Source of the DNA: Halichoerus grypus | Taxonomy: Eukaryota > Chordata > Mammalia > Carnivora > Phocidae | Assembly (NCBI RefSeq): GCF_964656455.1 | Contig: NC_135716.1 | Location: forward strand, 111,632,389 to 111,696,388 | Length of the DNA stretch: 64,000 nucleotides | Direction: 5' to 3' | Shown: in pieces, positions 10,945-22,740 of the stretch | Layout of the letters: every line of letters starts with the position of its first letter | Position numbering within the stretch: position 1 is the stretch's first letter | Translations under genes and position numbers: made by a program | The notes under the pieces: model-generated | Told to the model about the DNA's origin: nothing | The model's database searches: none | The model's input: only the letters and a program-made list of their open reading frames with translations

Positions 10945-12326
10945 TGGACTTCTGTTTTAATCCATGATGGAGTAATAAGAGCTGCCACAGAAATAACCAG
11001 AAACTGTATAAAAGCATGAGATGCCTGTTTTCTGATATTGGACTAGAGGTAGAACAGATTGGGATTCCTGAGAGAAGAGAGACAAATGAGGTAAGCTCTA
11101 TTATCACTTAGGTTTCTACCTGGAAGCACATTCCAGATCATGGAGCTGGGAGGAGAATCCCAAGTATAGCATGGTGGTCTCACTTAGTTGAAGAGAGAGA
11201 TTGGAGTTCAGGGAAACTAAGGCAGCTGAAAGTTGTGAGGAAGAATTCCAGATGAGAGGGAGTTATACAGAAAAGTTCTCCAGAAATCTTAAGTCTTTCT
11301 GATTACTAAGAAATAATAGTAAGAAAAAAATTGAAAAATTTTCTAAATTAGATGAAAATGCTAACACAAAGATACAAGAAACTCAACAGAATAAACCTAC
11401 ATACACAAAAACTCACATCAAACTATATCATAATCAAGTTGTTAAAAACTAATGATAAAGAGATAGAAATAAGACTATGTACAGAAAAACAAAGATAAGA
11501 AAGTCTACAGACTTTACATCTAAAGCTATCCAAACCAGGAGACAGTGGAATGGCATCTTTAAGGTACCAAAAGAAAAAAAAAATAAAATAAAACAACTTG
11601 GAAATAAGTGAAGCTTCTTGAAAAGTGAAGGCCAATTAAAAAAAAAAAAAAGAGGCTTTTTCATACAAACAAAAGTTGAAAGAATTTGTTGTCGGTAAAC
11701 TTGCAGAGTGAAAAATGTTACTCAGGCAGAAAGAAAATATCAGATGGGAATGTAGATTTACACAAAGGAATGAAGAGTGCTTGAAATGACATATATGTGG
11801 GTAAATATAAAACACTCTCTTCTCCCTCATTTTAAAATGTATTTAAGATATAATTGATGATTTAAAGCAAAAATTACATGCATCGTAGGATTTAGACCAT
11901 CTATAGAAGTGAAATGTGTGACAATAGTAGCACAAAGGATGGGAGAAATGAAATGATAGCATATTTTTGTTATGAGGTTTTTACATTATACCAGAAGTAA
12001 TATAGCATTATTTGAAAGTGTAGTGTAATAAGTAAAATATGCATGTTTAAAATTCTAGAGCAACTACTAAAAAAACCTAAACAAAGAGGTATAGCTAATA
12101 AACCAATATTGTAGATTAAATGGAGTGCTAAAAATACTCAATTATCACGAAAGAAGGCAGCAAAAAAGGAAAAAAAGAACAATGAACAGATAGGACCAAA
12201 AAAACAAATACAAAGATGGTAGAATTAAGCCCAACTATCTTAATAATTAAAAACCCCAGTTATAAGTCAGAGATGGTCAGACTAACTGGATAAAAAAAGC
12301 AAGTTCCAACTGTGCACTGTTCAGAG

Positions 12327-12543
12327 GAAACCCATTTTTTTTTTTTTTTTTTAAGATTTATTTATTTGAGAGAGAGAGCATGTGCAGGGTCGGGGGGAGG
12401 GCAGAGGGAGAGGGAGAAAGAGTCCTAAGCAGACTCTGCACTGAGTGCAGAGTCGAATGCAGGGCTCGATCCCATGACCCTGAGATGAAACCAAGTCTGA
12501 CACCCAACTGACTGCACCACCCAGGTGCCCCAGAAACCCATTT
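12327..12543 (-). mobile_element. CAN SINE in L1
   Basis: Body 12338-12532, an older diverged copy (tgaccctgagatgaaaccaa). TSD gaaacccattt at 12327-12337 and 12533-12543, exact, 11 bp. Confidence 0.94.
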
Positions 12544-13233
12544 AAAATATAAATACACACATAGATTAAAAGTGAAAGGATGAAAAAGTTATATACCATG
12601 CAAGTACCAATCATAAGAAAGCTAGAGTGGCTATATTAATATCAAAGTATTAGCACAAGAAATGTCACATGGAATAAGTAGGGTCATTTCATAATAATTG
12701 AGAGTACAGTTGGTCAAGAGGACATAACAATTCTAAATGTGTGTATACCCAATAACAGAGCTTCAAAATACATGCAGCAAAAACTGATGGAAGATTTTTG
12801 GAGCATTTTTAGAGATTTCAATATTCTTCTTTCAGTAACTGATAGAACAAACTGACAAAATTAGTGAAGATACAGAAGATAATAAACAACAGTATCAGCC
12901 AGCTTGACCTAACTGATGCAGAATACTTTACCTAACAACAGCAGAATACACATTCCTTTCAAGTGCATATGAAACATTCACCAAATTAGGCCATATTATG
13001 AGCCATAAAAAAAAGACTCAATAAATGTAAAACAACTGAAATCATACTGAGTATGTCCTCTGATAAGAATGGAATTAAATTAAAAATAACAGATATTTGG
13101 AAAAAACAGCACACTTCTAAATAATGTAAAGTTAGAAATCACAAAGGAAATTTCTAAATATTTTGAATGAAGAAGAAAGTTTTCGAAATTTATGCGATGC
13201 AGCTAAAGCAGTCCTTAGAAGAAAACTTATATC

Positions 13234-13667
13234 AAAAATTTATATCTTTGGGGCGCCTGGGTGGCTCAGTCGTTAAGCGTCTGCCTTTAGCTCGGGTCAT
13301 GATCCCAGGGTCCTGGGATCGAGCCCTGCATTGGGCTCCCTGCTCGGTGGGAGGCCTGCTTCTCCCTCTCCCACTCCCCCTGCTTGTGTTCCCTCTCTCG
13401 CTATGTCTCTATCTGTCAAATAAATAAAATCTTTTTTTTTTTAAAGATTTTTTATTTATTTATCTGAGAGAGAGAATGGGAGACAGAGAGCATGAGAGGG
13501 GGAGGATCAGAGGGAGAAGCAGACTCCCCGCTGAGCAGGGAGTCCGATGTGGGACTCGATCCCGGGACTCCAGGATCATGACCTGAGCCGAAGGCAGTTG
13601 CTTAACCAACTGAGCCACCCAGGCGCCCCAAATAAATAAAATCTTTAAAAAAAAATTTATGTCTTTG
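13234..13667 (+). mobile_element. CAN SINE (outer), split by another SINE
   Basis: Outer element 13251-13650, starting gggcgcctgggtggctcag, in L1 sequence. Its TSD is aaaaatttatatctttg at 13234-13250 against aaaaatttatgtctttg at 13651-13667 (one mismatch). The tail at AAATAAATAAAATCTTT is the target of a second, opposite-strand SINE at 13435-13629. Confidence 0.95.
13418..13646 (-). mobile_element. CAN SINE nested in a SINE tail
   Basis: Body 13435-13629, minus strand. TSD aaataaataaaatcttt at 13418-13434 and 13630-13646, exact, 17 bp; this target is the tail of the plus-strand SINE itself. The two elements together form a long inverted repeat with almost no spacer. Confidence 0.96.
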
Positions 13668-14488
13668 ATAGGTCTCAAACCTATGAGCTAGACTTCCACC
13701 TTAAGAAGCTAGGGGCAGAGGAGAATTTAAACCCAAAGGAAGTAGAAGAGAGGAAATAATAAAGATCAGAAAACAACCAAAAATAGAAAAAAGAGAAAAT
13801 CAATGAAACAAAAAATTTAATTTTTAAAAAAAATCAATAAAATTGATAACATTAAAATAGAATGATCAAGAAAAACACAAATTATCAGGATCTGGGAAAA
13901 GAGAAAACATTACTAATATACATTAATTAAGGGGATAATAAAAGGATATGAATAACTATGCAAATACATTTGAAAACTTAGATGAAATGGAACAATTCCT
14001 TGGCAAACACAAATTTCCAATACTGACTCAGGGAGAAATATTCCTGAATATCAGTATATCAATGAAAGTAATTTAATTCATATTAAGAAATTTTTCCACA
14101 AAGAAAACTCCCAGGCCCTGATGGTGTCACTGGTGAATTATAGCAAACATTTAAGGAAGAAGTAATACCAATCCTTTAGCCATGCAGAACTTTCAGAGGT
14201 AGAATTGGATAGTACACTTTCCAGCTCATTTTATGAGGCCAGTCTTATTTTGATTTTAAAACCAGAGAGAGACATTACAAGAAAAAAAATTACAAACCAA
14301 TATCTCTCATGATCATAGGTAAAATCCTTAACAAGCTACTAGCAAATGAATACTAAAAGGAAAATACATCATGACTCAGTGGGGCTTATCCCAGGAATGC
14401 AAAGTTAATTTAATATTTAAATACCAACTAGTCTAACTTACACATTAGTAGAAATGAAGAGAAAAAATGTCATGTCTATAGATGCATC

Positions 14489-14705
14489 AAAAGCCTTTGG
14501 CAAGGTGCCTGGGTGGCTCAGTTAGTCGAGTGCCCAACTCTTGATTTTGACTCAGGTCATGATCTCATGGTCCTGGGATTGAGCCCCATGTCAGGCTCCA
14601 AGCTCAGTGGGAAGTCTGCTTGAGGATTTCGCTCCCTTTCCCTCTACTCCTCCCCACTCTGTCTCTCAAATAAATAAATACATCTTTAAAAAAAGCCTTT
14701 GGCAA
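14489..14705 (+). mobile_element. CAN SINE in L1
   Basis: Body 14504-14690, older form (cccaactcttgattttgact). TSD aaaagcctttggcaa at 14489-14503 and 14691-14705, exact, 15 bp; the host is the L1 reverse-transcriptase region. Confidence 0.96.
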
Positions 14706-15121
14706 AATTCAAAACTTATTTGTGATTTAAAAAGACATAAACCTCTCAGTAAACTATGAGTACCTGGGAACTTCATCAACCTGGTAAGGGGCCTCCATGA
14801 AAACCTACAAATGAGGTTATACTTCATGGTGAAAGACTGAATATTTTACCTCTAAGACCTAAGGATGTCAGCTTTCACCACTTATATTTAATATCCTTCT
14901 GAAGGTTCTAGCCAGGGCAGTAAGGTAAGACATATAGATTGGCAAAGAAGAAGTAAAATAATATTTATTTGCAAATGACATGATTATGTAGAAAATCCTA
15001 AGGATTCTACAGAAAAAGTATTAGAACTAATAAGTAGGTCAGCAAGTTCACAGGATACAAGATTAATGTTTAATTTTTTTCCCCTGTATACTAGCAATGA
15101 ACAATTTTGAAATGGGATTTT

Positions 15122-15507
15122 AAAAACACCATTTAGAGGGGAACCTGGCTGGCTCAGTTGGAAGAGCATGCGACTCTTGATTTTGGAGTCATGGGTTAGA
15201 GTTGTTGGGTGCTGAGATTACTTAAATAAATAAACTTTAAAAAAAAGTTTCAACTTTTTTTTTTTTTTTTTTTTTAAAGATTTTATTTATTTATTTGACA
15301 GAGAGAGAGATAGCGAGAGAGGGAACACAAGCAGGGGGAGTGGGAGAGGAGAAGCAGGCCTCCCGCGGAGCAGGGAGCCCGATGTGGGACTCGATCCCAG
15401 GACCCTGGGATCATGACCTGAGCCGAAGGCAGACGCTTAACGACTGAGCCACCCAGGCGCCCAAAAGTTTCAACTGTTTTAAACATAAAAAATAAAAATA
15501 CCATTTA
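15122..15507 (+). mobile_element. Old CAN SINE, split by a younger one
   Basis: Short diverged plus-strand SINE (ggctggctcagttggaagag, cgactcttgattttggagtc) from about 15136, with its tail at 15225-15255. The TSD is aaaaacaccattta at 15122-15135 against aaaaataccattta at 15494-15507 (one mismatch), spanning the younger SINE that landed in its tail. Confidence 0.85.
15243..15475 (-). mobile_element. CAN SINE nested in an older SINE
   Basis: Body 15256-15462, in the young arctoid form (gagagagggaacacaagcag). TSD aaaagtttcaact at 15243-15255 and 15463-15475, exact, 13 bp. It sits in the tail of the SINE at 15136. Confidence 0.96.
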
Positions 15508-15803
15508 CAGTAGCATAAAAAGCATCCTAGCTGGGAGAGATTGTGTGTGTGGGGGGAGGGGGGGCAGAGTTACATGGAAACTCTCTGTATTTCGATTTTG
15601 CTGTAAACCTAAAACTGCTCTAAAAAATAAAGTCTATTTTTTAAGAAACAAAAAGCACATGAAATATTCAGGGACATTTTACAAGATTTGTTTGAGACTT
15701 GTACACTAAAAACTACTAAACATTTCTGTGTTAGAGGAGACCTACATGAATGGAGAGAGATGCCATGTTTGTGGACGGAAGACTTAATGTTGTTAAGATG
15801 TCA

Positions 15804-16011
15804 GTTTCTCCAGGGACACCTGTATGGCTCAGTCTGTTAAGCATCCATCTCTTGTGTTCCAGCTCAGGTCATGATCTCAGGGTTGTAAGATCGAGCCCCA
15901 TGTGGGTCCGCACTGGGCATGGAGCCTGCTTAGGAGTCTCTCTCTCCCTCCGCCCCTTCCCCACCTCTCCCTCTCTTTCTCTTAAAAAAAAAAAAAAAGA
16001 CGGTTTCTCCA
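15804..16011 (+). mobile_element. CAN SINE in L1
   Basis: Body 15813-16002, older form, starting gggacacctgtatggctcag. TSD gtttctcca at 15804-15812 and 16003-16011, 9 bp exact. The host is the C-terminal L1 ORF2 region. Confidence 0.92.
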
Positions 16012-16201
16012 AATTGACCTGTAGATTCAGTGTAATCACAAACTGATTCTAAAATGTATAGGGTAATGCAAAGACCTTAAATGGCCAAAACAAATTTGAA
16101 GCAAGTCTTATACTACTGAATTTGAAGATTCACTATAAAGTTTCAGTTATCAAGACATTCTGTTACTGGCATAAATACAGATATATGGGCTAATAGAAGA
16201 T

Positions 16202-16419
16202 GATAGAGAATTTATTTTATTTTATTTTTCTTCAAGATTTAATTTATTTGTCAGAGAGGGAACACAAGCAGGGGAAGCGGCAGGCAGAGGGAGAAGCAGG
16301 CTCCCCGCGGAGCAGGAAGCCCGATGCAGGACTCAATCCCAGGACCCGGGGATCATGACCTGAGCAGAAGGCAGACACTTAACCGACTGAGCCACGCAGG
16401 TGTCTCGATAGAGAGTTTA
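16202..16419 (-). mobile_element. CAN SINE in L1
   Basis: Body 16215-16406. TSD gatagagaattta at 16202-16214 against gatagagagttta at 16407-16419 (one mismatch). The head end reads gccacgcaggtgtctc, a diverged version of the usual start. Confidence 0.94.
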
Positions 16420-16760
16420 GATAAAGACTCACACATAAATAGTCCATTGATTTTTGACAAAGAGACCAAGGTATTTCAATGGGGAAAAGGACAATTTTTC
16501 TTGAAATGATGCTGGATCAAGTGGATATCTATATGGAGATAAAGAATCTCACCCCTCACTTCACACCATACACAAAAAGCAAATAAAAATGGATCCCAGA
16601 CCTAAACATAAAAGCTAAAATTATAAAACTTCTAGAAGAAATCTTAGAAAAATTTCATTACTTCACAGTAGGAAAAGATTTCTTTAATAGGATACAAAAG
16701 ACACAAACTTAAAAAAAAAAGAAAGAAATTGAGAAATTTCAACTTCATAAAAATGTAAAG

Positions 16761-17334
16761 GACCCAGGTGAACTGGCCCAAGGAAGAAGTAAAAGTAATT
16801 CTAGGGATGATGAAAGGAGCTCCCAAGATATGGTTGTGCAGGAGGACTAGGAGTGTCCAGTGTAGATTGGAGCAGAAAGGCTCTGGGAGAGGTGTGTTCA
16901 AGGGATCGATGGACTTCTGATGTGTGCGAATAAATGGAGAGGAGATTAACATGGAGAGTTTGGTGATGGATTAGTGGAAGGTGCACAGAAGCTAAGCAAA
17001 CTAATAAGACGAGTATTAACTAGTTACTAGCTGTATAGGGAGGAAAGAGAATGATGGAACACTGCAGAGCCTGTCATAGTGTTAGAAGTGATGATGATGT
17101 AAACATTACATCCAACTAAAAAATGATACTGAAAGGTTGGAAGAGGGGAAGGGTGGTGTGTGAGTGGGATATGGTGGTTTCCAGTAATGGTGAAAAAAAT
17201 TTAAATCCTCAACTTCTATAAGCATTGGTTATATAGAGAGTGGGAACGCCAGGGAAGGAAATGCAGAGAGTGGCTGCTTTTCAAAACAAGTCTTACAGAA
17301 TTTTTTGAATTATTGAACTGTGTGAATATGGACA
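16761..17334. other. Unassigned interval
   Basis: No exon or named repeat seen. Minus frames at 16644-16986 partly read antisense L1 and have no domain. Confidence 0.35.
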
Positions 17335-17560
17335 TGATTTGAAGCCAGGTCATGCCACTTGCTAGCTGTGTGATCTTAGGCAAGTCACTCAACTTCTCTG
17401 TGCCTCAGTTACATCATTTGTTGAACACCAGGTAATTGTACTTACTTCAGAAGGTTGTTGTTAGGGTGAACTAGTTTAATCTATGTAAAATATTTGGAAT
17501 AGTGCCTGGTACAGAGTAAAAGCTATGTTGGTGTTACTGTTGTAATTATGTACAGGCATT
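17335..17560 (+). repeat. MIR element
   Basis: Well-preserved sense MIR: catgccacttgctagctgtg, tgatcttaggcaagtcactc, aacttctctgtgcctcagtt, then gtgcctggtacagag. The core region is the best conserved MIR in the window. Confidence 0.85.
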
Positions 17561-17680
17561 ACTTTGAAATATATTAAAATAAAAATTATGCTGAATCTTA
17601 AAAAAAGTTTTTACCTAATACTGGTGGTCCCTATATATTTACTTATATGTCTTTATGTCCCATTAAACAAATTCCCTGTA

Positions 17681-17900
17681 AGGAATATATTTTTTCTTTT
17701 TTAAGATTTTATTTATTTGTCGGGGCGGGGGGAAGAGAGAGAGAGAGAGAGCGCGCACAACCAGGGGGAAGGAGAAGCAGGCTCTCCGCTGAGCAAGGAG
17801 CCTGATGCAGGACTCGATCCCAGGACCCTGGTATCATGACCCGAGCTGAAGGCATATGCTTAACCGACTGAGCCACCCAGGCATCCCAGGAATATATTTT
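17681..17900 (-). mobile_element. CAN SINE
   Basis: Body 17694-17887, with a (GA)n expansion near 17735-17752. TSD aggaatatatttt at 17681-17693 and 17888-17900, exact, 13 bp. Confidence 0.95.
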
Positions 17901-17904
17901 CTTA

Positions 17905-18055
17905 TCCTCCATTTTCATCTAAAGAAGCTGAGGCTCAGAGAACTTTAACCACCTGCTCAAGATCAAGCAGCTGGTTATTGCCAATTGCCCCAATGGTAGG
18001 ACTTCAATTGGGTCAGTCTGGCCACAAATCCCAGCCTTTTCCCATTTTGCCTATT
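17905..18055 (-). repeat. MIR fragment
   Basis: Antisense MIR: gaagctgaggctcagagaac, cctgctcaagatcaagcagc, then aggacttcaattgggtcagt and cacaaatcccagccttttcc. Confidence 0.7.
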
Positions 18056-19049
18056 GTGCGCGTGGGTTTACTGAATGTTTTTTAGCGCAGGCTAACTATA
18101 AGCTACTGCAGGGAGCGCAGGAGACAGCGGAATCTGGTCCTCTGTGCCTCTTTGAGAAAGGGCACAGAGCACCCTGGAGGGCACTTAGTGAGTGGTCCCA
18201 GATGGGAAGGCCTGGCCTAAGGTGAGTACTCAGTAAATTTTGGTTGAATGAATGAATGAGTGTGCATGGTTCTGAAGCCCCAGGCAGATGTTAGGACCCT
18301 CCCCAGGAATGTAGGCTGTGTGTGGGGGGAGGGGACAACTTCAGGGGAGACTCAAAAACTCCATGCTGCCTAGATGCTAAAAAACTCAGGCTGCCAGGTT
18401 AGGCCTACCCACCCTGTGCTTAATTAACCCCCAGCTAGCCTGCCTCCCAGGGCCTGGAGCTGCACAAGATGAAGACTGTGAAATTTCATATATTCCTAAA
18501 AAAAAGAAAGAAAGAAAGAAAAAAAAAAGAAGCCAGAAACTGTCACAGACCTTCATATTAATGTTAAATTTATTACTCCCATCCGCAAAGTGACCCAGAA
18601 CCCCACTTCTGTAGATATCCTCAGTCTTGCTAACATGAGCAAGCTAGCTTGCTTGCTGCGTCACTTTCCACACACACACACACAAAAAAGTCTCAAGGCT
18701 TTACTTACAGAGAAACAAAGTTGTGATAGGTATGTTTACTGGTTTTATGGAAGTGAACCTTACAGAAGTGGGTTAGAAAGGTCTTCAGCAGTAGCTTCCT
18801 CTCCCACTTAGTAAATAAATATTCCTTCTTTGTCTTAGAAGCTTTCTCCGAGAAACTCCTAATGCAACTGAGTTGCTTTCCCAAACTCTGAAAAGCCAAG
18901 GGCTGCTAGGTGGCCCCATGGTCTCTCAACCTCTAAACAAGGCTGGAGGATCCAAACAAATTCTGGGCTTAAAAACCAAATTGTGCTCTGACTCAAACCA
19001 GAACCCAGTCCACAGGTTCAGCTCTCCCTGTGGCAGTGACCCTTGTTCT

Positions 19050-19085
19050 GCAACGGAAGTGGGGGCGGGGGCGGAGGGCTCTTAG
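19050..19085. promoter_or_regulatory. GC-box cluster (possible Sp1-type sites)
   Basis: The run gtgggggcgggggcggaggg holds two overlapping GGGCGG/GGGGCGG cores in otherwise ordinary sequence. Similar G-rich cores are bound by Sp/KLF factors. No TATA box, initiator or downstream exon could be tied to it, so promoter function is a guess. Confidence 0.25.
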
Positions 19086-19473
19086 TTTAGCTCCACAGAC
19101 AGGGTGGCTGCCCTCATCCCAGGTGGCTTTTGATTGAAAGAGGCCCACGTGGAGCTTCTTCTGTCTCTCCTAAGCTAGTTGGGCTTTTTTGTTGCCACGG
19201 ACTGGGAGTGTGAGACCTGGTTTCCAGCGATTGCTCTGCTAAAAGTGACCTCCCGCCAAGTAAACCTGTGTCTTGATTTGTGCTTCTTTAAAGTGAGGGA
19301 GTTTAGAGTAACTGGGTGATTTTCAAATTTCTTCCCCTAGTAGCGAGACTCTTTGTACAAAGGAAATCTGTCTGGATGCCGCATGTGGAAGAGGTAGAGC
19401 TGCTCAGCTTACTTTGAAGGTGGACTTTCTCTCTCTCTCTCCCTGTGTGGTCCTACTGGTTGTGGCTCTAAAC

Positions 19474-19476
<3 letters not shown>

Positions 19477-19519
<43 letters not shown>

Positions 19520-19520
19520 T
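19477..19520. repeat. (TG)n microsatellite
   Basis: About 44 bp of TG dinucleotides with an internal gcgcgcg interruption at 19506-19512. The interruption makes length polymorphism less likely than in a pure run. Confidence 0.97.
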
Positions 19521-22139
19521 TTAAACTTTTTTTCTTTTTTGTTTTAAACTTTTGTGTTTTAATTTTTTCCCCACAGTTGGATAGTATGTTAATAGGACAG
19601 GGGAAGAAGGACCAGAAAGAGGTAAAGATGTGATAGCAAATTAACAGATCACAGGCTATGCTTTTCCACATCAAAAAGGAAGATAAAAGGTATTATAGAA
19701 GATTTTAGTAAATTGTTTCTCTGAAAAGTCTTAGGGATTATGACATGAAATTACATTAAGTTGCATGTGTCCATCTTCAAAAGAATAACATTAGAGTACG
19801 GTCAGTGGACGCTGCTTTGGCCATGTGACCCTTGCAGGTTAAGGGGTCGGATGAACATCCAGGGCCCTGGCTTTTCCTGCTCATGTAAGTAGTACGAGTT
19901 TTCACTGCTACCATAGTTCATTTTATTGCTATCTTATTTCTGTCACAGGCCCTGTGAGCTTGGTTGGGCCAAGGGTCACCCAGAAAATAACTAGCTTCCA
20001 CTTTCTTTAATTATGCAAACTAGAGCTAGGTGACTGAGATCTTGCCTTTGGTCTGCAAGACATAGGGAGTTTTGCAAGCCCTAGGGGAGTGCAGAATTTC
20101 CTGAAGATGTTGCAAGGTGGCCGGCTTTCTTCTGAAGTCATGCAATATTCTCCTTCGCTTTGGTTATGACTGCAGAGGTGCTGGGAAGCCAACTGAAAAC
20201 TAGCACCTTGGAGTGGGCTTCTCTCCACTGGCCCCAGAAGTGAGGCCTGCTCCTTCATAGGGAAGGGCTTGGGGAAGCTGCTCTCACATAAACGTGTTTG
20301 GTCCAATTCCACCTCTCCGTTACTTCACTGGCAGTCAGTTTTCTAAAACATGAGCATTTTTTGCTGACGGAAGGACATGCAAAGGCTTGGAAATTTAGAG
20401 AGCAGAGAGCTGGATGGCTCAGATTTTATGAAAGTTCCTATTCCTATTTAATTTGGTAAAGGACATAGGAATTCCTAGAGAAAGCAAGGTTCGTGGAGGA
20501 AGACCAAATTTCATCGGAGAATTTTATCTGCGGGCTCCCAGGGCATCCCCAGCCACCACTGCCCCCCACCTCTCAGCCTCCAGGTTGGGCTGCAGAGGCC
20601 ACAGAAGCCAGGCCCAGTCTCACTCAGGCCTCCTGGGCACACTGCAGGGGAAAAGTACCCCCTGCTCCCCACTGTACCCATAGCCCGGGAGAGGTGGGCT
20701 TCTAGACATTCTTACTCTGATTTTTCTACCAGGGTGTAGAGTGTGCAGCTAGTAAAGACACTCAGATTTCAGAATGGTATCTCTTACTTTGGTCTAGGTA
20801 AATCTTTAGGGTAGGAAGATCAGCTGGTTTTTGGACAGGACTATAAGCAGAAGATGCTAAATAATCCCTTGTAGAGACTTCACTAAGTATATTAAGCTTG
20901 GTGGGATTTTGGGGATTTTTAAGTGTTTGAGAATCACATAGGAATGAAATGATTCAAAGGACAAGATTTAAAAAATATATAAAGTCATCATTCTCTGAAA
21001 ATAATAGCATATGAATTAGTTCCTGAAGTATTTAAATAGAAAGTGAAACTGAATCACAGCTTACTTTTCATAGTAAAACTATTTAGAATGCAAGCCTCCT
21101 TCCCTGAAAGAGCAACAGGGTTTTTGTAAAAACATTTCTTCCCGTTCTCTGAAATTTGGAGTTCACAAGAAGGCTTGGGGGTTATGCTTTATTGAAGGTG
21201 ACCCTTTACTTCAATGGCAAAGAATGCCACATGCGGGGTCAAGGACTGGCGTTCTGGAGAGGAGGCGTGTAGGCTCTGAGTCAGCAGAGCATATGACTGA
21301 ACCACAGTTTGGGTCAGACACCCAAGGCTAGGGAAGCAGCTGCTTGAATCTTGTGTATGTTGAGAGCTGAATGAATGGCAATATCAGTGTAGAGAGGGAC
21401 CTCACAATACCTTGAGGTTAGCTTGGGTGAGCTGGAGCTCAGTATATACCAAGGGCCCAGAGAAAGTATAGGAAAAGTTAGGGAAGAATAGATAAGGGCC
21501 CCAGGGAAAAGGATCTTTCTGAAGAAAGTTGATTTTGTAGGTTTTTCATTTGTAGGGTGGTATAGTCCCTTCCCCTCCCATCTGCTTGAAAATACATTAC
21601 TGCCCCAGGAGAGTGCTAGTCCTTTTAATGTGCTTCCAACCCTAGTTGACCCCATCTTCTTAATCGTGTCTGCTGCTTTTCTCCGTTTTCTCCAACTTCA
21701 GACTTCCGTGTCTTAAAAAGAATACCCCTTGGGTCTTACTTGCCTCTGGGCCCTTCCTCTTGAGGCTGCCCCAGTCTGAGCCATATCTCTTCCTTCCTAT
21801 CCCCCTATTTCCACTTCTTAACCCCCATCCATCCTTCCCTGCCATCACAAGTATTCCCTCTTATCTCTGACCACCACAGCATACTCTGTGCTTTTACGTG
21901 GTATGACCATAAAATTTAATGTCCAAATCAGAATACTTTCAGAAGTAAAAGGGGGTGCTTGTAATTAATCATGATGCTGAGATAATGGGTATAAACTAGG
22001 GACTGTCCCAGGCAAGCCAGGGTGCTTGTTCCTTCAAGGCATTTAACCTCGTCATGGGTCCCTCCTGTAGGAAGGCAGAAGATTCTGAGGGCAATGCCTG
22101 TCTTGTCTTTGCATCCCTGCTCATGGCCAGTCAGTACTT

Positions 22140-22740
22140 TTTTATAAAATAAACTTTTTATTTTGAAATAATTATAGATTTACAGAAAGTTGGGGAGAAG
22201 TACAGAGTTCCCGCATACCCCTCACCCACCTTCCCCCATTATTTACATTTTGCATTTCCTTGGCGCATTTGTTAAAACTAAGAAACTCTATTGATTTATT
22301 ACTATTAACTAAACTCCAGACCAGTTTTTCTATTAATGTCCTCTTTCTGTTCTCATCCAGATCAGGATACCATACTGCATTTAGTTTACATGTCTCCCCT
22401 GATCTGTGACAACTTTTCAGTCTTTCCTTGTTTTTCATGACTTTGAGCCTTGAGGGTCATGGCCAAATTTTCTGAAGAAATGTGCCCAAACTGGATTTGT
22501 CTGTTTTTGCATAATTAGACCCAGGTTATGGTTTTGGGGAAGAATACCACAGAATTGAAGTGCCTTCTCATCACATATATCAGGGGGCACATGATAGGCA
22601 CCTTATAGCCCCGGGGACGTGAACCTTCATCACTTGGTAAAGCCGGTGTTTTTCCTTTCCCTATTCTATGGAAGCAGGTCACTAAGTTGAAACCACTCTC
22701 AAAGGGTGGACTAAGCTCCACCTCCTGCAAGGAATACTAT
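22140..22740 (-). repeat. Old L1-like 3' fragment
   Basis: aaactttttattttgaaata, tagatttacagaaagttggg, ttgttaaaactaagaaactc, catttagtttacatgtctcc, tcttccttgtttttcatgac-like and ggttatggttttggggaaga match an ancient mammalian L1-type 3' region in antisense that I know by phrase, not by exact subfamily. The 71- and 88-codon minus frames here are decayed repeat sequence. Confidence 0.55.

Larger units (their letters stand above)
10945..16760 (+). mobile_element. Old L1, near full span, inactive
   Basis: Degenerate plus-strand LINE-1 in consensus order. A 5'-UTR-like part lies at 10945-11290 (accagaaactgtataaaagc; gattgggattcctgagag). An ORF1-to-ORF2 part follows at 11325-11820 (gacagtggaatggcatcttt; acacaaaggaatgaagagtg). 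The endonuclease end lies near 12600-13000 (cagcagaatacacattcctt). Reverse transcriptase lies at 14090-14480 (ctcccaggccctgatggtgt; ggggcttatcccaggaatgc), and the C-terminal and 3' part runs to about 16757. Frameshifts and stops are frequent, and no ORF1 or ORF2 survives. Eight SINEs interrupt it. The right edge has no clean poly(A) or TSD. An odd L1 3'-UTR-like phrase at 15575-15640 (aacctaaaactgctctaaaa) sits before the last ORF2 segment and may be a separate old fragment. Confidence 0.8.
18056..22140. other. Low-repeat interval, no gene recognised
   Basis: The longest stretch in the window with little repeat content. It holds an L2-like 3' end scrap at about 18220-18262 (ttggttgaatgaatgaatga), an A/G-rich run at 18501-18532, a short (CA)n at 18669-18684, the GC-box cluster and the (TG)n listed separately. 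One good plus-strand acceptor (ctatcttatttctgtcacag, ending at 19949) is followed only by a short frame. The 101-codon minus frame (20007-20312) and the 113-codon minus frame (21314-21655) have no recognisable domain or splice context. Confidence 0.4.

Noticed and set aside
22140..22740. Possible LTR or gene fragment with a 71-codon minus frame
   Set aside because: The phrase order matches an old LINE-type 3' region, and the frame has no independent support.
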